A stretch of DNA of 64,000 nt from Luteitalea sp. (GCA_009377495.1 WHTZ01000002.1:1-64000), one strand, 5' to 3'; positions 49,870-61,018 are shown, counted from the stretch's first letter. A program made the numbers and translations. Notes: generated by a model from the sequence alone, not told the origin.

Positions 49870-50871
49870 ATGCTTTTCAAAGGCCAGAAGCTGGGGAAGT
49901 ACAAGATTCTGGCGTCGCTCGGGAGCGGCGGTTTTGGGGCCGTCTACCTCGCACGCGACACCTGGATCGACAAGGATGTGGCGATTAAGGTGCCACACAA
50001 GCAGCATCAGAGCTTCGGCGATTTGCTGCGTGAGCCACGCCTCCTTGCCAGCGTCAACCATCCGAACATCGTCTCCATTACCACCGCCGAGAAGCAGGAC
50101 GACCTCTTCTTCATCGTCATGGAGTACGTGAAGGGGGAAACCCTCGAGACCATTCTCATGCGGGACGGCGCGCTCGAGTTGCGTCGGGCGCTCGACTACG
50201 CCGTGCAAATCTGTAACGCCGTCGATCACGCGCACCGGCAGGGGGTCCTCCACCGCGACCTGCGCCCGGCTAACGTCCTCGTCTCCGACAACGGCGTGCT
50301 CAAGGTCGCAGACTTCGGAACCTCTCGATTTCTCGAGATTGCCGCGCACGGCACGACGGTCATCGGCAGCCCGGCCTACATGGCGCCTGAGCAGTTCCAG
50401 GGCAAGGCGGTCTTTGCGTCGGACTTGTACTCGCTCGGCGTCACCATGTACCAGATGCTAATCGGCGAGCTCCCCTATGATCCTCCCACGCCGGCGAGCT
50501 GGCACAAACTGCTCGACAGCAGCCTACTGCGGTCGCCGCACGTGAAGAACCCCGCCGTTCCCAAGCGTCTCGGTGAGATCGTGATGCGCGCTTTGGCGCC
50601 AGAAGTGACCGAGCGCTACCAGCGCGCGGCCGATCTGATCGAAGACTTGCTCGCGACCAGGCCCCTCGTCTTGGGCCAGACGCCCGCCCGCGTGGACGAC
50701 GTCGCGGCGGCGCGGCCGGCCGGGCGTGGCGGGCCCAGCTTGGAACGCGCGAACATTCAGCGACGATTGCACGAGCGCGCCGAAGCACCGGTATCGCGAA
50801 CGTGCTGGCATTGCGGTAAGCCGCTGCACGTGCGTGCCGGACGTTGCCCATTCTGCGGTGAAGCTCAATAA
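49870..50871 (+). CDS. Ser/Thr protein kinase with C-terminal zinc ribbon
   Basis: About 333 residues from the ATG at 49870. The kinase domain (residues 10-280) is complete: GSGGFGAVY loop, K40 in VAIKV, HRDLRPANVL (H128-D130), DFG at D148, and APEQF. It is therefore expected to be active, unlike the pseudokinase at 23506. There is no membrane span. The C-terminus is a compact zinc ribbon (CWHCGKPLHVRAGRCPFCGE, two CxxC pairs). A TATACT-like -10 box lies near 49850. The recX start follows the stop after 1 nt, so the two genes are likely co-transcribed. Substrates unknown. Confidence 0.92.
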   Translation: MLFKGQKLGKYKILASLGSGGFGAVYLARDTWIDKDVAIKVPHKQHQSFGDLLREPRLLASVNHPNIVSITTAEKQDDLFFIVMEYVKGETLETILMRDGALELRRALDYAVQICNAVDHAHRQGVLHRDLRPANVLVSDNGVLKVADFGTSRFLEIAAHGTTVIGSPAYMAPEQFQGKAVFASDLYSLGVTMYQMLIGELPYDPPTPASWHKLLDSSLLRSPHVKNPAVPKRLGEIVMRALAPEVTERYQRAADLIEDLLATRPLVLGQTPARVDDVAAARPAGRGGPSLERANIQRRLHERAEAPVSRTCWHCGKPLHVRAGRCPFCGEAQ

Positions 50872-50872
50872 A

Positions 50873-51370
50873 ATGCCCCGCCGCTCCTCCCGACCCATTG
50901 ATCCGTATACCTACGCGCTGGCAGCCCTGGCCCGCCGGGAGCTCACGAGCGCGCAGCTCGCGGACCGGCTCGCGCGACGCGGCTATGAACAGGCAATCAT
51001 CAACGATGTGCTCGCGCGGTTGCGGACCGAGGGCGCTCTCGACGATCGGCGCGCGGCTTGGGCGGTGGCCCGTACGGCCGTGCAGGTCAAGCGCCAAGGT
51101 CGCTGGCGGGTACGACAAGAGTTGGATCGTCTCGGTGTCGATCGTGAGACCGCTGCCGAGGTGCTCGAGGAGGTGCTTGGCTCCACCGACGAGACCGAGC
51201 TCGTCGAACGCGCGCTGTCGGCGCGGTTGCGCGGCTCGATTCAGGACCGCGGTCATTTCGAGCGGCTCTACCGCTATCTGATTCGGCAGGGATTTCGGTC
51301 CGAGCAGGCGGTTGCGGTGCTACGCCGACACGCGAGCAATCGTCCGGCGGCTGACGTCGCTGGCGAGTGA
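50873..51370 (+). CDS. recX: Regulatory protein RecX
   Basis: About 165 residues from the ATG at 50873; longer frames upstream lie inside the kinase gene. It shows the three-helix RecX repeats: YTYALAALARRELTSAQLAD, RLARRGYEQAIINDVLARLR, TEGALDDRRAAWAVARTAVQ and RQGFRSEQAVAVLRRHAS, with the KRQGRWRVRQELDRLGV segment typical of the family. RecX binds the RecA filament and limits its activity. recA is not in the window; recX beside alaS is a common arrangement in bacteria. Confidence 0.9.
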   Translation: MPRRSSRPIDPYTYALAALARRELTSAQLADRLARRGYEQAIINDVLARLRTEGALDDRRAAWAVARTAVQVKRQGRWRVRQELDRLGVDRETAAEVLEEVLGSTDETELVERALSARLRGSIQDRGHFERLYRYLIRQGFRSEQAVAVLRRHASNRPAADVAGE

Positions 51371-51423
51371 GGACATCCCGGCCTCCCCACGTACCGAGGA
51401 AGCGCGGGATAGAATGATCGGTT

Positions 51424-54087
51424 ATGACGTCCCGCGAGATTCGGCGCAGTTTCCTCGCCTACTTCGAACAGCAGGGGCACCGGGTGGTCCCCAGCTCGCC
51501 CCTCGTGCCAGCAGACGATCCGAGCTTGCTCTTCACGAATGCGGGGATGAACCAGTTCAAGAACGTGTTTCTTGGACGTGAACGGCGCGGGTACACGCGC
51601 GCGGCGTCTAGCCAGAAGTGCATGCGCGTGAGCGGCAAGCACAATGACCTCGACAACGTGGGTCCCTCGCTTCGGCACCACACGTTCTTCGAGATGCTAG
51701 GCAACTTCTCGTTTGGTGACTATTTCAAGGCTGAGGCGATTCCCTACGCCTGGCAGCTTCTCACGGAGGTCTGGAAGCTGCCGTCCGACAAGCTGCGCGC
51801 GTCGATCTTCGTCGGCGACGCGAACGTCCCCCGCGACGAGGAAGCCTACCGCATCTGGCGGCAGTACCTGCCGGCCGATCGCATCCAGGAGCTCGGCGCG
51901 GAGGATAACTTCTGGCAGATGGCTGAGACGGGTCCCTGCGGCCGCTGCTCCGAGATTTTCTTCGACCGCAGCGACGACCCGCGCTGCCCCGAGAGCGATC
52001 GCCTCGTCGAGCTCTGGAACAACGTGTTCATGGAGTTCGATCGGCAGCCGGACGGCAGGCTTGTGCCGCTGCCCGCGCGCTCCATCGACACGGGCATGAG
52101 CCTGGAGCGCATCACGGCCGTGATCCAGGGCGTGTTCTCGAACTACGACACCGACGTCTTCACGCCCGTGCTCGCAGCGATTGGGGAGCTCGCGGGCGTG
52201 CCCTATGGCCGGGTCGAGGCCACCGACATCTCAATGCGTGTCATCGCGGACCACATCCGCGCGACGGCGTTCTTGATCGCGGACGGCGTGACACCGTCGA
52301 ACGAGTGGCGGGGGTACGTCCTGCGGAAGATCATGCGGCGGGCCATGCGTCACGGCAAGAAGCTCGGGATTGCCCACCCCTTCCTGCACGAGTTGCCAGA
52401 CGTGCTGACGGGCGTCATGGGAGATGCCTACCCGGCGCTGGCCGGCAGCCGCGACACGATCGTTCACATCATCAAAGCAGAAGAAGAACGCTTCGACGTT
52501 CTCCTCGATGCTGGCCTTGCCAAGCTGGAGGAGGTGCTCGAACGCGCCGCCTCTTCGCAGGCACGGATCGTGCCGGCCGATGAGGTCTTTCGCCTGTACG
52601 ATTCCCTCGGTCTACCTTTGGACTTCATCGAGGACATGGCGGACGAACGTAGGCTCACCGTGGATCGCGAAGGGTTCGCACGCGCCATGGAGGCGCAGCG
52701 TACGCGCGCCCGCACCGCCAGCGCGTTCGACACAAAACAGGCCGCTGCCTTCGAGCTCCGATCCGATGCGACACGGCGCACGCTCGAAGACATGGGAGAC
52801 CGCTTCGAAGGCTATGCGACACCCCGGGTCGGGGACGCCACGGTGGTCGCGCTCTTCGACGAGCATCGCGTCGAGGTGGACAGACTCGGGGCCGGCCAAG
52901 AGGGCTACGTCCTGCTCGACCGAACGCCCTTCTACCTCGAGTCGGGCGGCCAGGTCTCGGACACAGGCTGGCTCGAAAGAAACGGCACACGCGCCGAGGT
53001 CACAGGCGTTCTGCGCGTGCTGCCAGGCGCACCGCGCGCGCATCACGTGGCGCTGCTGTCTGGGACACTCGAGGTGAGCCACCAGCTCGCCGCCGAGATT
53101 CACAACCAACGCCGTGCCGCCATTCGACGCAACCACACGGCCACGCACCTGCTTCACGCCGCGCTGCGACGCGTGCTGGGAGCGCACGTGGTGCAAAAGG
53201 GCTCGCTGGTCGCGCCCGACCGGCTCCGCTTCGACTTCGTACACGTCTCGCCGGTCACGCACGAAGAGCTGGATGCGATCGAGCGGCTCGTCAATGTCCA
53301 CATCATGCGCAACGTCGCCGTTGAAACGACGGTGCGATCCACGGAGGAGGCCATGGCTGCCGGCGCCATGGCGCTCTTCGGCGAGAAATATGGCGATCGC
53401 GTGCGTGTCGTCAACATCCCGGAGTTCAGCGTGGAGCTTTGTGGCGGCACGCACTGCGCAGCCACCGGTGATATTGGCTTCTTCACGATCGTCTCGGAAG
53501 GAGGTGTCGCTGCCGGAGTGCGCCGCATCGAAGCGCTAACAGGCGAAGGAGCGATCGCTCACGTCCAGACAAGCCGCAATCGCTTTGCGCGTGTGCTCGA
53601 CGAGCTGAAGGTGGCACCGGACCACGCCGCCGACACGGTCGCGCGCCTCCAATCCGAGGTGAAGCGGCTGTCGCGCGATCTCCAACAGGCGCGGATCAGA
53701 TCGGCGCTGGGCGGCGCGACTACCGCCGTGGATCGCGACGGTATAGAGGATGTCGCTGGCGTCCGGCTCATCGCGCGACGTGTGGACGACATCGACCGTA
53801 GCGGGCTCCGTGACCTTGCCGACAGCCTCAAGAGCGGCCTCGGTAGCGGCGTCGTTATCCTCGCGACCGAGCATGAAGGCAAAGTCGCGTTCGTCGTGTC
53901 GGTGACACGGGACCTCGCGGCCCGTCTTCGCGCCGGGACGATCGTCAAGGAGCTGGCGCCGATCGTCGGCGGCGGCGGTGGCGGACGACCGGACTTTGCC
54001 GAGGCGGGCGGTAAGGATCCTGCAAAGATCGGGGTGCTGCTTCAGGAGGGTCGCCACGTCGTGGAGCGGATGCTGGCCAGCCCCTAA
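51424..54087 (+). CDS. alaS: Alanine--tRNA ligase
   Basis: An 887-residue class II synthetase. Catalytic domain: motif 1 region FTNAGMNQFKNVFLGRERRG, SQKCMRVSGKHNDLDNVGPS, motif 2 FFEMLGNFSFGDYFK, motif 3 VDTGMSLERITAVIQ-like SIDTGMSLERITAV. The tRNA-recognition domain (about 250-460) follows, then the editing domain with zinc-site HxxxH (RNHTATHLLHAALR) and CGGTHCAATGDIG. The C-terminal DHHA1 domain (about 740-887) ends in GGGGGGRPDFAEAGGKDP. It charges tRNA-Ala and hydrolyses Ser- and Gly-tRNA-Ala. It is 53 nt after recX. Length is normal. Confidence 0.97.
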   Translation: MTSREIRRSFLAYFEQQGHRVVPSSPLVPADDPSLLFTNAGMNQFKNVFLGRERRGYTRAASSQKCMRVSGKHNDLDNVGPSLRHHTFFEMLGNFSFGDYFKAEAIPYAWQLLTEVWKLPSDKLRASIFVGDANVPRDEEAYRIWRQYLPADRIQELGAEDNFWQMAETGPCGRCSEIFFDRSDDPRCPESDRLVELWNNVFMEFDRQPDGRLVPLPARSIDTGMSLERITAVIQGVFSNYDTDVFTPVLAAIGELAGVPYGRVEATDISMRVIADHIRATAFLIADGVTPSNEWRGYVLRKIMRRAMRHGKKLGIAHPFLHELPDVLTGVMGDAYPALAGSRDTIVHIIKAEEERFDVLLDAGLAKLEEVLERAASSQARIVPADEVFRLYDSLGLPLDFIEDMADERRLTVDREGFARAMEAQRTRARTASAFDTKQAAAFELRSDATRRTLEDMGDRFEGYATPRVGDATVVALFDEHRVEVDRLGAGQEGYVLLDRTPFYLESGGQVSDTGWLERNGTRAEVTGVLRVLPGAPRAHHVALLSGTLEVSHQLAAEIHNQRRAAIRRNHTATHLLHAALRRVLGAHVVQKGSLVAPDRLRFDFVHVSPVTHEELDAIERLVNVHIMRNVAVETTVRSTEEAMAAGAMALFGEKYGDRVRVVNIPEFSVELCGGTHCAATGDIGFFTIVSEGGVAAGVRRIEALTGEGAIAHVQTSRNRFARVLDELKVAPDHAADTVARLQSEVKRLSRDLQQARIRSALGGATTAVDRDGIEDVAGVRLIARRVDDIDRSGLRDLADSLKSGLGSGVVILATEHEGKVAFVVSVTRDLAARLRAGTIVKELAPIVGGGGGGRPDFAEAGGKDPAKIGVLLQEGRHVVERMLASP

Positions 54088-54093
54088 CGCCAG

Positions 54094-54615
54094 TCACCGC
54101 TTACGTCGCAGAACGGCCAGATGGCGGCGGTGCGCCGCACGCAGGCGAACGAAGTCCGCGTGCTCGATCCGCAAGACGCGTGCAATCTGCCGAATCTCGT
54201 TGTCCTCGGCGGTCACGATGTGGTCGTCCGACGCACCTACGGCAAACAGGCAGCCCATCAAGCGCCCCTTCTCCTCCTCCGTGGCGACCTCGTTGAACTC
54301 GCGCGTGACGAGATAGTCCTCCGTGCCTCGATGCTGTACGTGCTGCAACGTCGCGAGCTGGACGACGATCTTGGCTTCGTCCTCGGGCAATCCCCCGACT
54401 TCGCGTACGATGCGCTCCATCACCGCCGTTTCATCCGGCGTGACCGCGTGATCGGCGTGGGCCACGCGGCTGAGCAAATAGGCAAACGCCGCCACGAAGC
54501 GCGCATGGCGCGGCTCGAGTCGGTCGAGCGCGGGCGTAATAGCATCGAGCACCCCCGCTGTCGGAGTGCTCTCGTTATCTGCAGTCAGGAACCGCCGGAG
54601 CAGCGTGTGAATCAT
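54094..54615 (-). CDS. TerB-like protein
   Basis: A 173-residue helical protein resembling the TerB/DjlA-N fold: FVAAFAYLLSRVAHADHAVT, PDETAVMERIVREVGGLPED, then a second similar half, EEKGRLMGCLFAVGASDDHI and VTAEDNEIRQIARVLRIEHA. The paired 'A-D-x-x-V-T/S-x-x-E' segments are acidic and metal-binding-like. TerB-type domains occur in tellurite and stress systems and as general envelope-stress modules. No other ter gene is nearby, so a specific role is not assigned. The gene ends 6 bp from the alaS stop on the other strand. Confidence 0.75.
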   Translation of the reverse strand: MIHTLLRRFLTADNESTPTAGVLDAITPALDRLEPRHARFVAAFAYLLSRVAHADHAVTPDETAVMERIVREVGGLPEDEAKIVVQLATLQHVQHRGTEDYLVTREFNEVATEEEKGRLMGCLFAVGASDDHIVTAEDNEIRQIARVLRIEHADFVRLRAAHRRHLAVLRRKR

Positions 54616-54690
54616 GGTCTTCTAAGCTCAAGAGGCGCTCACCCTACACTCTTGCACATCAGCGATACCCTTGCCTATCCTCGCTTTCAA

Positions 54691-54764
54691 GGTAGGGCGC
54701 GGCTTCCGCCTTCGCATAATGCTTCGGCGGACCGCCGTAGCCTTGGCGGAGGCGGTTAGCTGCG
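54691..54764. repeat. R1 head fused to FAEATAD-type repeat
   Basis: GGTAGGGCGCGGCTTCCGCC, then TTCGC, ATAAT and GCTTCGGCGGACCGCCGTAG with CCTTGGCGGAGG. The first bases match R1 elements; the following words match the in-frame insert of the ADOP gene at 8549-8592. It sits directly upstream of the S4-domain gene. Confidence 0.55.
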
Positions 54765-54770
54765 CCATCA

Positions 54771-55205
54771 ATGACGGCCATGAGCTCGGTCAACACCCAC
54801 TCTCCGCCCGTCCGCCTCGACGTGTGGCTAGACGTCGCCTGTCTGTTCAAGACACGGTCGGAGGCTCAGCGCGCGTGTAAGGGCGGCAAAGTCCACGTGA
54901 ACGGGGTGCGCGCCAAGCCCCATCGGGAGATCCGACTGGGCGAGCGAATTGCCATTACCCGAGGCGGGGGCCACAAACAGCAGGTGGTCGTCCGAGCGAC
55001 CTCGGACGTCCATCTACCCAAGGCGGACGCGCGTGAGCTGTACGAGGACGTGACGCCGCCGCCGACACCCGAAGAGGTCGCCGTCCGCGAGCTGTTGCGC
55101 GCCGGGCGGTCGCCTGGCCCGGGACGCACGCACGCCCGCGCGCCCGCCCGCGCCCCAGATCGGCGCGAACGACGCCACTTGCGACAAATGAAGGGTAGAG
55201 GGTAG
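54771..55205 (+). CDS. S4 RNA-binding domain protein (Hsp15-like)
   Basis: A 144-residue protein. The S4 domain spans about residues 14-80: VRLDVWLDVACLFKTRSEAQ, RACKGGKVHVNGVRAKPHRE, IRLGERIAITRG. This is the alpha-L motif that binds structured RNA, as in Hsp15, which rescues stalled 50S subunits. A basic, Arg/Pro/Ala-rich tail follows (about 105-144). An ATG at 54780 is an equally possible start. It lies about 75 bp before rpsT on the same strand. Confidence 0.85.
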   Translation: MTAMSSVNTHSPPVRLDVWLDVACLFKTRSEAQRACKGGKVHVNGVRAKPHREIRLGERIAITRGGGHKQQVVVRATSDVHLPKADARELYEDVTPPPTPEEVAVRELLRAGRSPGPGRTHARAPARAPDRRERRHLRQMKGRG

Positions 55206-55224
55206 CGGCTAAGACTCCGTGTGT

Positions 55225-55230
55225 TAAAAT
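55225..55230 (+). promoter_or_regulatory. -10-like box before rpsT
   Basis: TAAAAT about 49 bp before the rpsT start in an otherwise GC-rich stretch. No convincing -35 box is seen 17 bp upstream. Confidence 0.3.
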
Positions 55231-55278
55231 ACGGGGTTTGCGGTTCGCCCGAAAGCGAGAACAGAAGGACCAGGATCT

Positions 55279-55554
55279 GTGGCAAATCACGCATCGGCTC
55301 TCAAAGCCCATCGTCAGAATCTCAAGCGACGCGAGCGAAACCGCGTGCACCGCTCGCGGCTGCGCACGTCGCTCAAGGCCGTTCACAAGGCGCTTGCCGC
55401 GGGCAAGGTCGACGAGGTCACGCAGAACATGAGCGCCACCACCTCCATCGTCGACAAAATGGCGAGCAAGGGCATCATCCACGCCAATGCCGCGGCGCGG
55501 TACAAGTCGCGGCTCGTGAAGCGGCTCAGCGCCCTCCCGACGGTAACCACCTGA
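55279..55554 (+). CDS. rpsT: 30S ribosomal protein S20
   Basis: A 91-residue basic helical protein with the S20 pattern: MANHASALKAHRQNLKRRER, NRVHRSRLRTSLKAVHKALA, then the IVDKMASKGIIHANAAARYK segment and SRLVKRL. It binds 16S rRNA early in 30S assembly. The start codon is GTG at 55279, with AAGGACCAGG upstream. It is followed by an R2 hairpin that probably terminates it. holA, often next to rpsT in bacteria, converges from the other side. Confidence 0.96.
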   Translation: MANHASALKAHRQNLKRRERNRVHRSRLRTSLKAVHKALAAGKVDEVTQNMSATTSIVDKMASKGIIHANAAARYKSRLVKRLSALPTVTT

Positions 55555-55582
55555 CGCAATGGCCAGTGGCCGGGTGTGTTGA

Positions 55583-55611
55583 CGCGGGGCCTAAAGGCCC
55601 CGCGCTACGTA
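55583..55611 (+). terminator. R2 palindrome serving as likely rpsT terminator
   Basis: CGCGGGGCCT (55583-55592) and AGGCCCCGCG (55595-55604) are exact inverted copies around AA, followed by CTACGTA. It lies 28 bp after the rpsT stop and before the converging holA. It belongs to the R2 family seen at 34992-35020. Confidence 0.6.
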
Positions 55612-55646
55612 CATTGATCTCTTCCCCGCATGTAGGCTTGTCGTAG

Positions 55647-56651
55647 CTAGCGCGCGGCGCACAGCTCGACGACCAAGCGCTCGAGGATCACGTCGGGGCT
55701 TGCAGCCGAGCCTTTCAGCGCACCATCAGCGCGGAAGACGGCATCGACGGCAGCCGCAACTCGAGCGGGTGCATACGCGGCCATGCGCGCCCGCACGAAC
55801 CACGCGAGCTGGCCGAGTACCACGTAGGGCACCGCCCCACCATCGAGTGCCAGCCGTAGTTGCCTCAGCGCCTGCGCTGGGTTATCCGCTTGAATCGCGT
55901 TGGTGACACCCCAGTCATCGATCGACGTCTCGCCGCCGACCACAGCCTGCGCATCCCCGAGCGAGACTGACGGCCGATCAGCAACATACAACAAGAGGCG
56001 CTCGACATCGCCGCGCAGACGTCCTATCTCCGTACCGGCGTGCTGCACGAGAGCGAGCACCGCCTCACGCTCAATCGCTTTGCCTGCGGCCTCGAATCGC
56101 TCCAGGATAAACCGACCCGCGTTCTGAAGCGCGCGTTCGGCCCCCGCACCGCGTGCATCCTTCTGGCCTTTGAGGCCCCAGCACTCCACCACGGCCGCCT
56201 GCTTGACGAGTAGCTTGCCCAGCCGCGTCCCCCGGTTCACGTCCGCACCAACCATTACCAAACAGGTGAGCGGCTCCGGCGCCGCAAGATACTCCTCCAG
56301 GCCCCGGAGGTGGGTGCTCGTCGCATCACCCTCCTCGGCCTCGGTGTCTCCCGCCGCGCTCGCTCCGCGTCCCCGGACCCTGAACAGCTCTTCGATGCGT
56401 AGGTACGTAACGACGCGCCGATCACCCAAGAGGGGAAACGTTCGCGCAGCGTTCACCACGACGTCCGGCCTCACGTCGGTCGCGAAGAATCGCTGGATGT
56501 TGAACGCGCGGAGATCCTCTTCGACCAACGCGTCGAAGCGCTTGATCACCTCGTCCTTACCCATCTCGTCATCGCCAATGACGACAACGATCGGTGGCAC
56601 TGACCTGTTCGTAATAGCTTTGTCGAGTTGGGGAAGGGTCAGCGTTGGCAT
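55647..56651 (-). CDS. holA: DNA polymerase III subunit delta
   Basis: A 334-residue clamp-loader subunit. Domain I is AAA+-like without a working Walker motif (PPIVVVIGDDEMGKDEVIKR, FNIQRFFATDVRPDVVVNAA). The central helical domain and the C-terminal collar follow (EREAVLALVQHAGTEIGRLR, DWGVTNAIQADNPAQALRQL, VPYVVLGQLAWFVRARMAAY). Delta opens the sliding clamp. The start ATG at 56651 begins MPTLTLPQLDKAI. It is downstream of lptE on the same strand across an R3-type element. Confidence 0.9.
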   Translation of the reverse strand: MPTLTLPQLDKAITNRSVPPIVVVIGDDEMGKDEVIKRFDALVEEDLRAFNIQRFFATDVRPDVVVNAARTFPLLGDRRVVTYLRIEELFRVRGRGASAAGDTEAEEGDATSTHLRGLEEYLAAPEPLTCLVMVGADVNRGTRLGKLLVKQAAVVECWGLKGQKDARGAGAERALQNAGRFILERFEAAGKAIEREAVLALVQHAGTEIGRLRGDVERLLLYVADRPSVSLGDAQAVVGGETSIDDWGVTNAIQADNPAQALRQLRLALDGGAVPYVVLGQLAWFVRARMAAYAPARVAAAVDAVFRADGALKGSAASPDVILERLVVELCAAR

Positions 56652-56654
56652 AAA

Positions 56655-56752
56655 CGGAGGGGCCAGGGGGAAGGTGCCAGGTCCAAGGGCTGTCTCAGAG
56701 CGCAGGGATCAGGTCTTCAGGGACCAGGGCTGGCACCTAGCACCTAGAACGC
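56655..56752. repeat. R3-type element between lptE and holA
   Basis: AGGTGCCAGGTCCAAGGGCT (about 56681-56700) and the later CTGGCACCTAGCACCTAG (56730-56747) are imperfect inverted word sets around CAGGGATCAGGTCTTCAGGG. The lptE stop codon is in the CTAG words. It has diverged from the 30-kb copy but keeps the same vocabulary. Confidence 0.6.
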
Positions 56753-57295
56753 TTCCAGAATCGCGCTGACCGTGGTCCGAGCGAAGTCGTTGGCAATGCG
56801 GTCTAGTGCTGCGTTGTCGGAACCCAGTAGCGCATTGGCGTCCACACTGCCCTGACTGGACGTGAGATCGTACTCCTCGCTGAACACTCGCGACGGATCC
56901 TGCCAAACCACTTTGTTCGACTTGATGTCGCGCAGCTCGAGCTTGGCAATCAACCGGAAGGCATAGCGCGAGGCCTGCTGGTCTTGATTGAAGGCCGTGG
57001 GTACCACATCGATGTTCGTAATTTCAGCGCTCAACACCGCATCGGCGTTGGTGGCCTGGGGAATCACCTTATATTTGCCCCGGCCGATGAACTCCTGGCG
57101 CACACGCTCGGTCAGGACCTGTTCCACATTGAACACCGACGTCCGGTTGACGAACGGGGGAATCCCAATCGTGCGGATGTGCGCCGGCAGGTAGCTGCCA
57201 CGGCCAGCCAGCGAGTACCCGCAGCCGACCGTGCAAACGACCGCGAGTAGCAGCGCGAGCGGACGCCTCGGCGAGGCGTCCCTACCTTCCAACAT
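56744..57295 (-). CDS. lptE: LPS-assembly lipoprotein LptE-like
   Basis: About 183 residues from the ATG at 57295. A lipoprotein signal (RRPLALLLAVVCTVGCGYSL; lipobox TVGC) leads into the DUF/LptE fold: HIRTIGIPPFVNRTSVFNVE, QVLTERVRQEFIGRGKYKVI, AVLSAEITNIDVVPTAFNQD and RLIAKLELRDIKSNKVVWQD. LptE plugs LptD in the outer membrane during LPS export. The residues just before the hydrophobic core (E-G-R-D-A-S-P-R-R-P) are encoded by an R1 palindrome, so the signal peptide N-region comes from repeat DNA. Earlier ATGs at 57343 and 57388 add further repeat-coded residues. leuS lies upstream on the same strand. Confidence 0.85.
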   Translation of the reverse strand: MLEGRDASPRRPLALLLAVVCTVGCGYSLAGRGSYLPAHIRTIGIPPFVNRTSVFNVEQVLTERVRQEFIGRGKYKVIPQATNADAVLSAEITNIDVVPTAFNQDQQASRYAFRLIAKLELRDIKSNKVVWQDPSRVFSEEYDLTSSQGSVDANALLGSDNAALDRIANDFARTTVSAILEAF

Positions 57296-57321
57296 GGTAG
57301 GGCGCGTTCGCCGAACGCGCC
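57261..57321. repeat. Two facing R1 palindromes at the lptE 5' end
   Basis: GGACGCCTCGGCGAGGCGTCC-type palindrome: arms 57261-57270 and 57272-57281, followed by CTACC. After a 9-nt gap comes GGTAGG with arms 57301-57310 (GGCGCGTTCG) and 57312-57321. The two copies share the GGTAGGG head, in opposite orientation, but have different stem sequences. They overlap the start region of lptE. Confidence 0.75.
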
Positions 57322-57410
57322 GTGCTAGGCGTTTCTCAGGCATTTCGTTCACTCTGACGGTCCCGATCACCTTCAGGCGCGTCGCCACTACGTACTCTAC
57401 CTCGATATAC

Positions 57411-59975
<2,565 letters not shown>

Positions 59976-59985
59976 GATGGATCCA

Positions 59986-61014
59986 CTATAGCGTAGGCCA
60001 ATAGCTCCGAAGGGCCGCGCGGACGGCGGACACCGCCGCGTCGCCACGCGGCGCGGGTGTGCCGTCGTAGGACCATGGCGCCGCTGTGGCTGGATCGTCG
60101 ACGACCCGCAGCATATCGCTGAGCGACACCTCGAGCGCGTCGAGGTCGTAGCCCCCTTCCGTGACGATCGCGATTCGTCCAGAGCTACTCGCCTGCGCCC
60201 GGTGCCAGAGCGCCCGGACCATGGCGCCGAATCCGGCCGTGGACACGCGCATATAGGCCAGCGGATCGCGGGCATGGGCGTCGAAGCCGGCCGAGACGAT
60301 GAGCAGCTCGGGTGCGAAGGCCTCCAGCACGGGGTCGACGATCGCTTCCCAGACACGCGCGTAGTCGGCGTCCGTCGCGCCCGATTCGAGGGGGACGTTC
60401 ACGGTCGTCCCGGCCCCCGCGTCTCGGCCGATCTCGGCGGCCGCGCCGGTCCCCGGATAGAAGGGGAACTGGTGCGCGGAGAGATACAGCACGCGCGCCT
60501 CGTCATAGAAGATCCATTGCGTGCCATTGCCATGATGGACGTCGATATCGACGATCGCCACGCGCGAGAGGCCGCGGGCCAGCGCATGTGCCGCGGCAAT
60601 CGCCGCGTTGTTGAACACGCAGAATCCCATGGCGCGGTTGCGCTCGGCGTGGTGACCCGGCGGCCGGACGAGCGCGCAGGCGGCCGCGTCCTGCTCGAGC
60701 GCATGCTCGACGGCCTGGCACGCGGCGCCCGCGGCGAGACGCGCGGTGTCGTACGAGCGCGGCGAGGTGAACGTATCCGCGTCGAGCGCCACGGCTCGAC
60801 CCGACGTCTCCGCCACGGCGTCCACATAGCCGTTGTCGTGAGCTCGCTCGATCTCTTCGCGGGTTGCCGGCCGCGGCGCCGCGGTCGCGTGTCCTTGCTC
60901 GCGCCATGCTGCCGCGACACGCGACATCACCTCACCGCGTTCGACACTCTCGGGATGTCCCGGTGGCGTGACGTGATGTTGAAATTGATCGCTACCAATG
61001 AGCAGGAATGCCAA
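59986..61014 (-). CDS. Histone-deacetylase-like (class II/AcuC-type) zinc deacetylase
   Basis: A 342-residue arginase/deacetylase-fold protein. Active-site pieces: [20 protein letters not shown] (the tandem His and the Gly-Phe-Cys loop), [17 protein letters not shown] (zinc ligands Asp and His), [15 protein letters not shown] (zinc ligand Asp), and [14 protein letters not shown] (E-G-G-Y with the catalytic Tyr). Bacterial members deacetylate polyamines, acetyl-CoA synthetase or small amides; the exact substrate is not set by sequence. It starts at ATG 61014 ([20 protein letters not shown]) and stops just before the leuS start. Confidence 0.92.
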   Translation of the reverse strand: MAFLLIGSDQFQHHVTPPGHPESVERGEVMSRVAAAWREQGHATAAPRPATREEIERAHDNGYVDAVAETSGRAVALDADTFTSPRSYDTARLAAGAACQAVEHALEQDAAACALVRPPGHHAERNRAMGFCVFNNAAIAAAHALARGLSRVAIVDIDVHHGNGTQWIFYDEARVLYLSAHQFPFYPGTGAAAEIGRDAGAGTTVNVPLESGATDADYARVWEAIVDPVLEAFAPELLIVSAGFDAHARDPLAYMRVSTAGFGAMVRALWHRAQASSSGRIAIVTEGGYDLDALEVSLSDMLRVVDDPATAAPWSYDGTPAPRGDAAVSAVRAALRSYWPTL

Positions 61015-61018
61015 TGGG

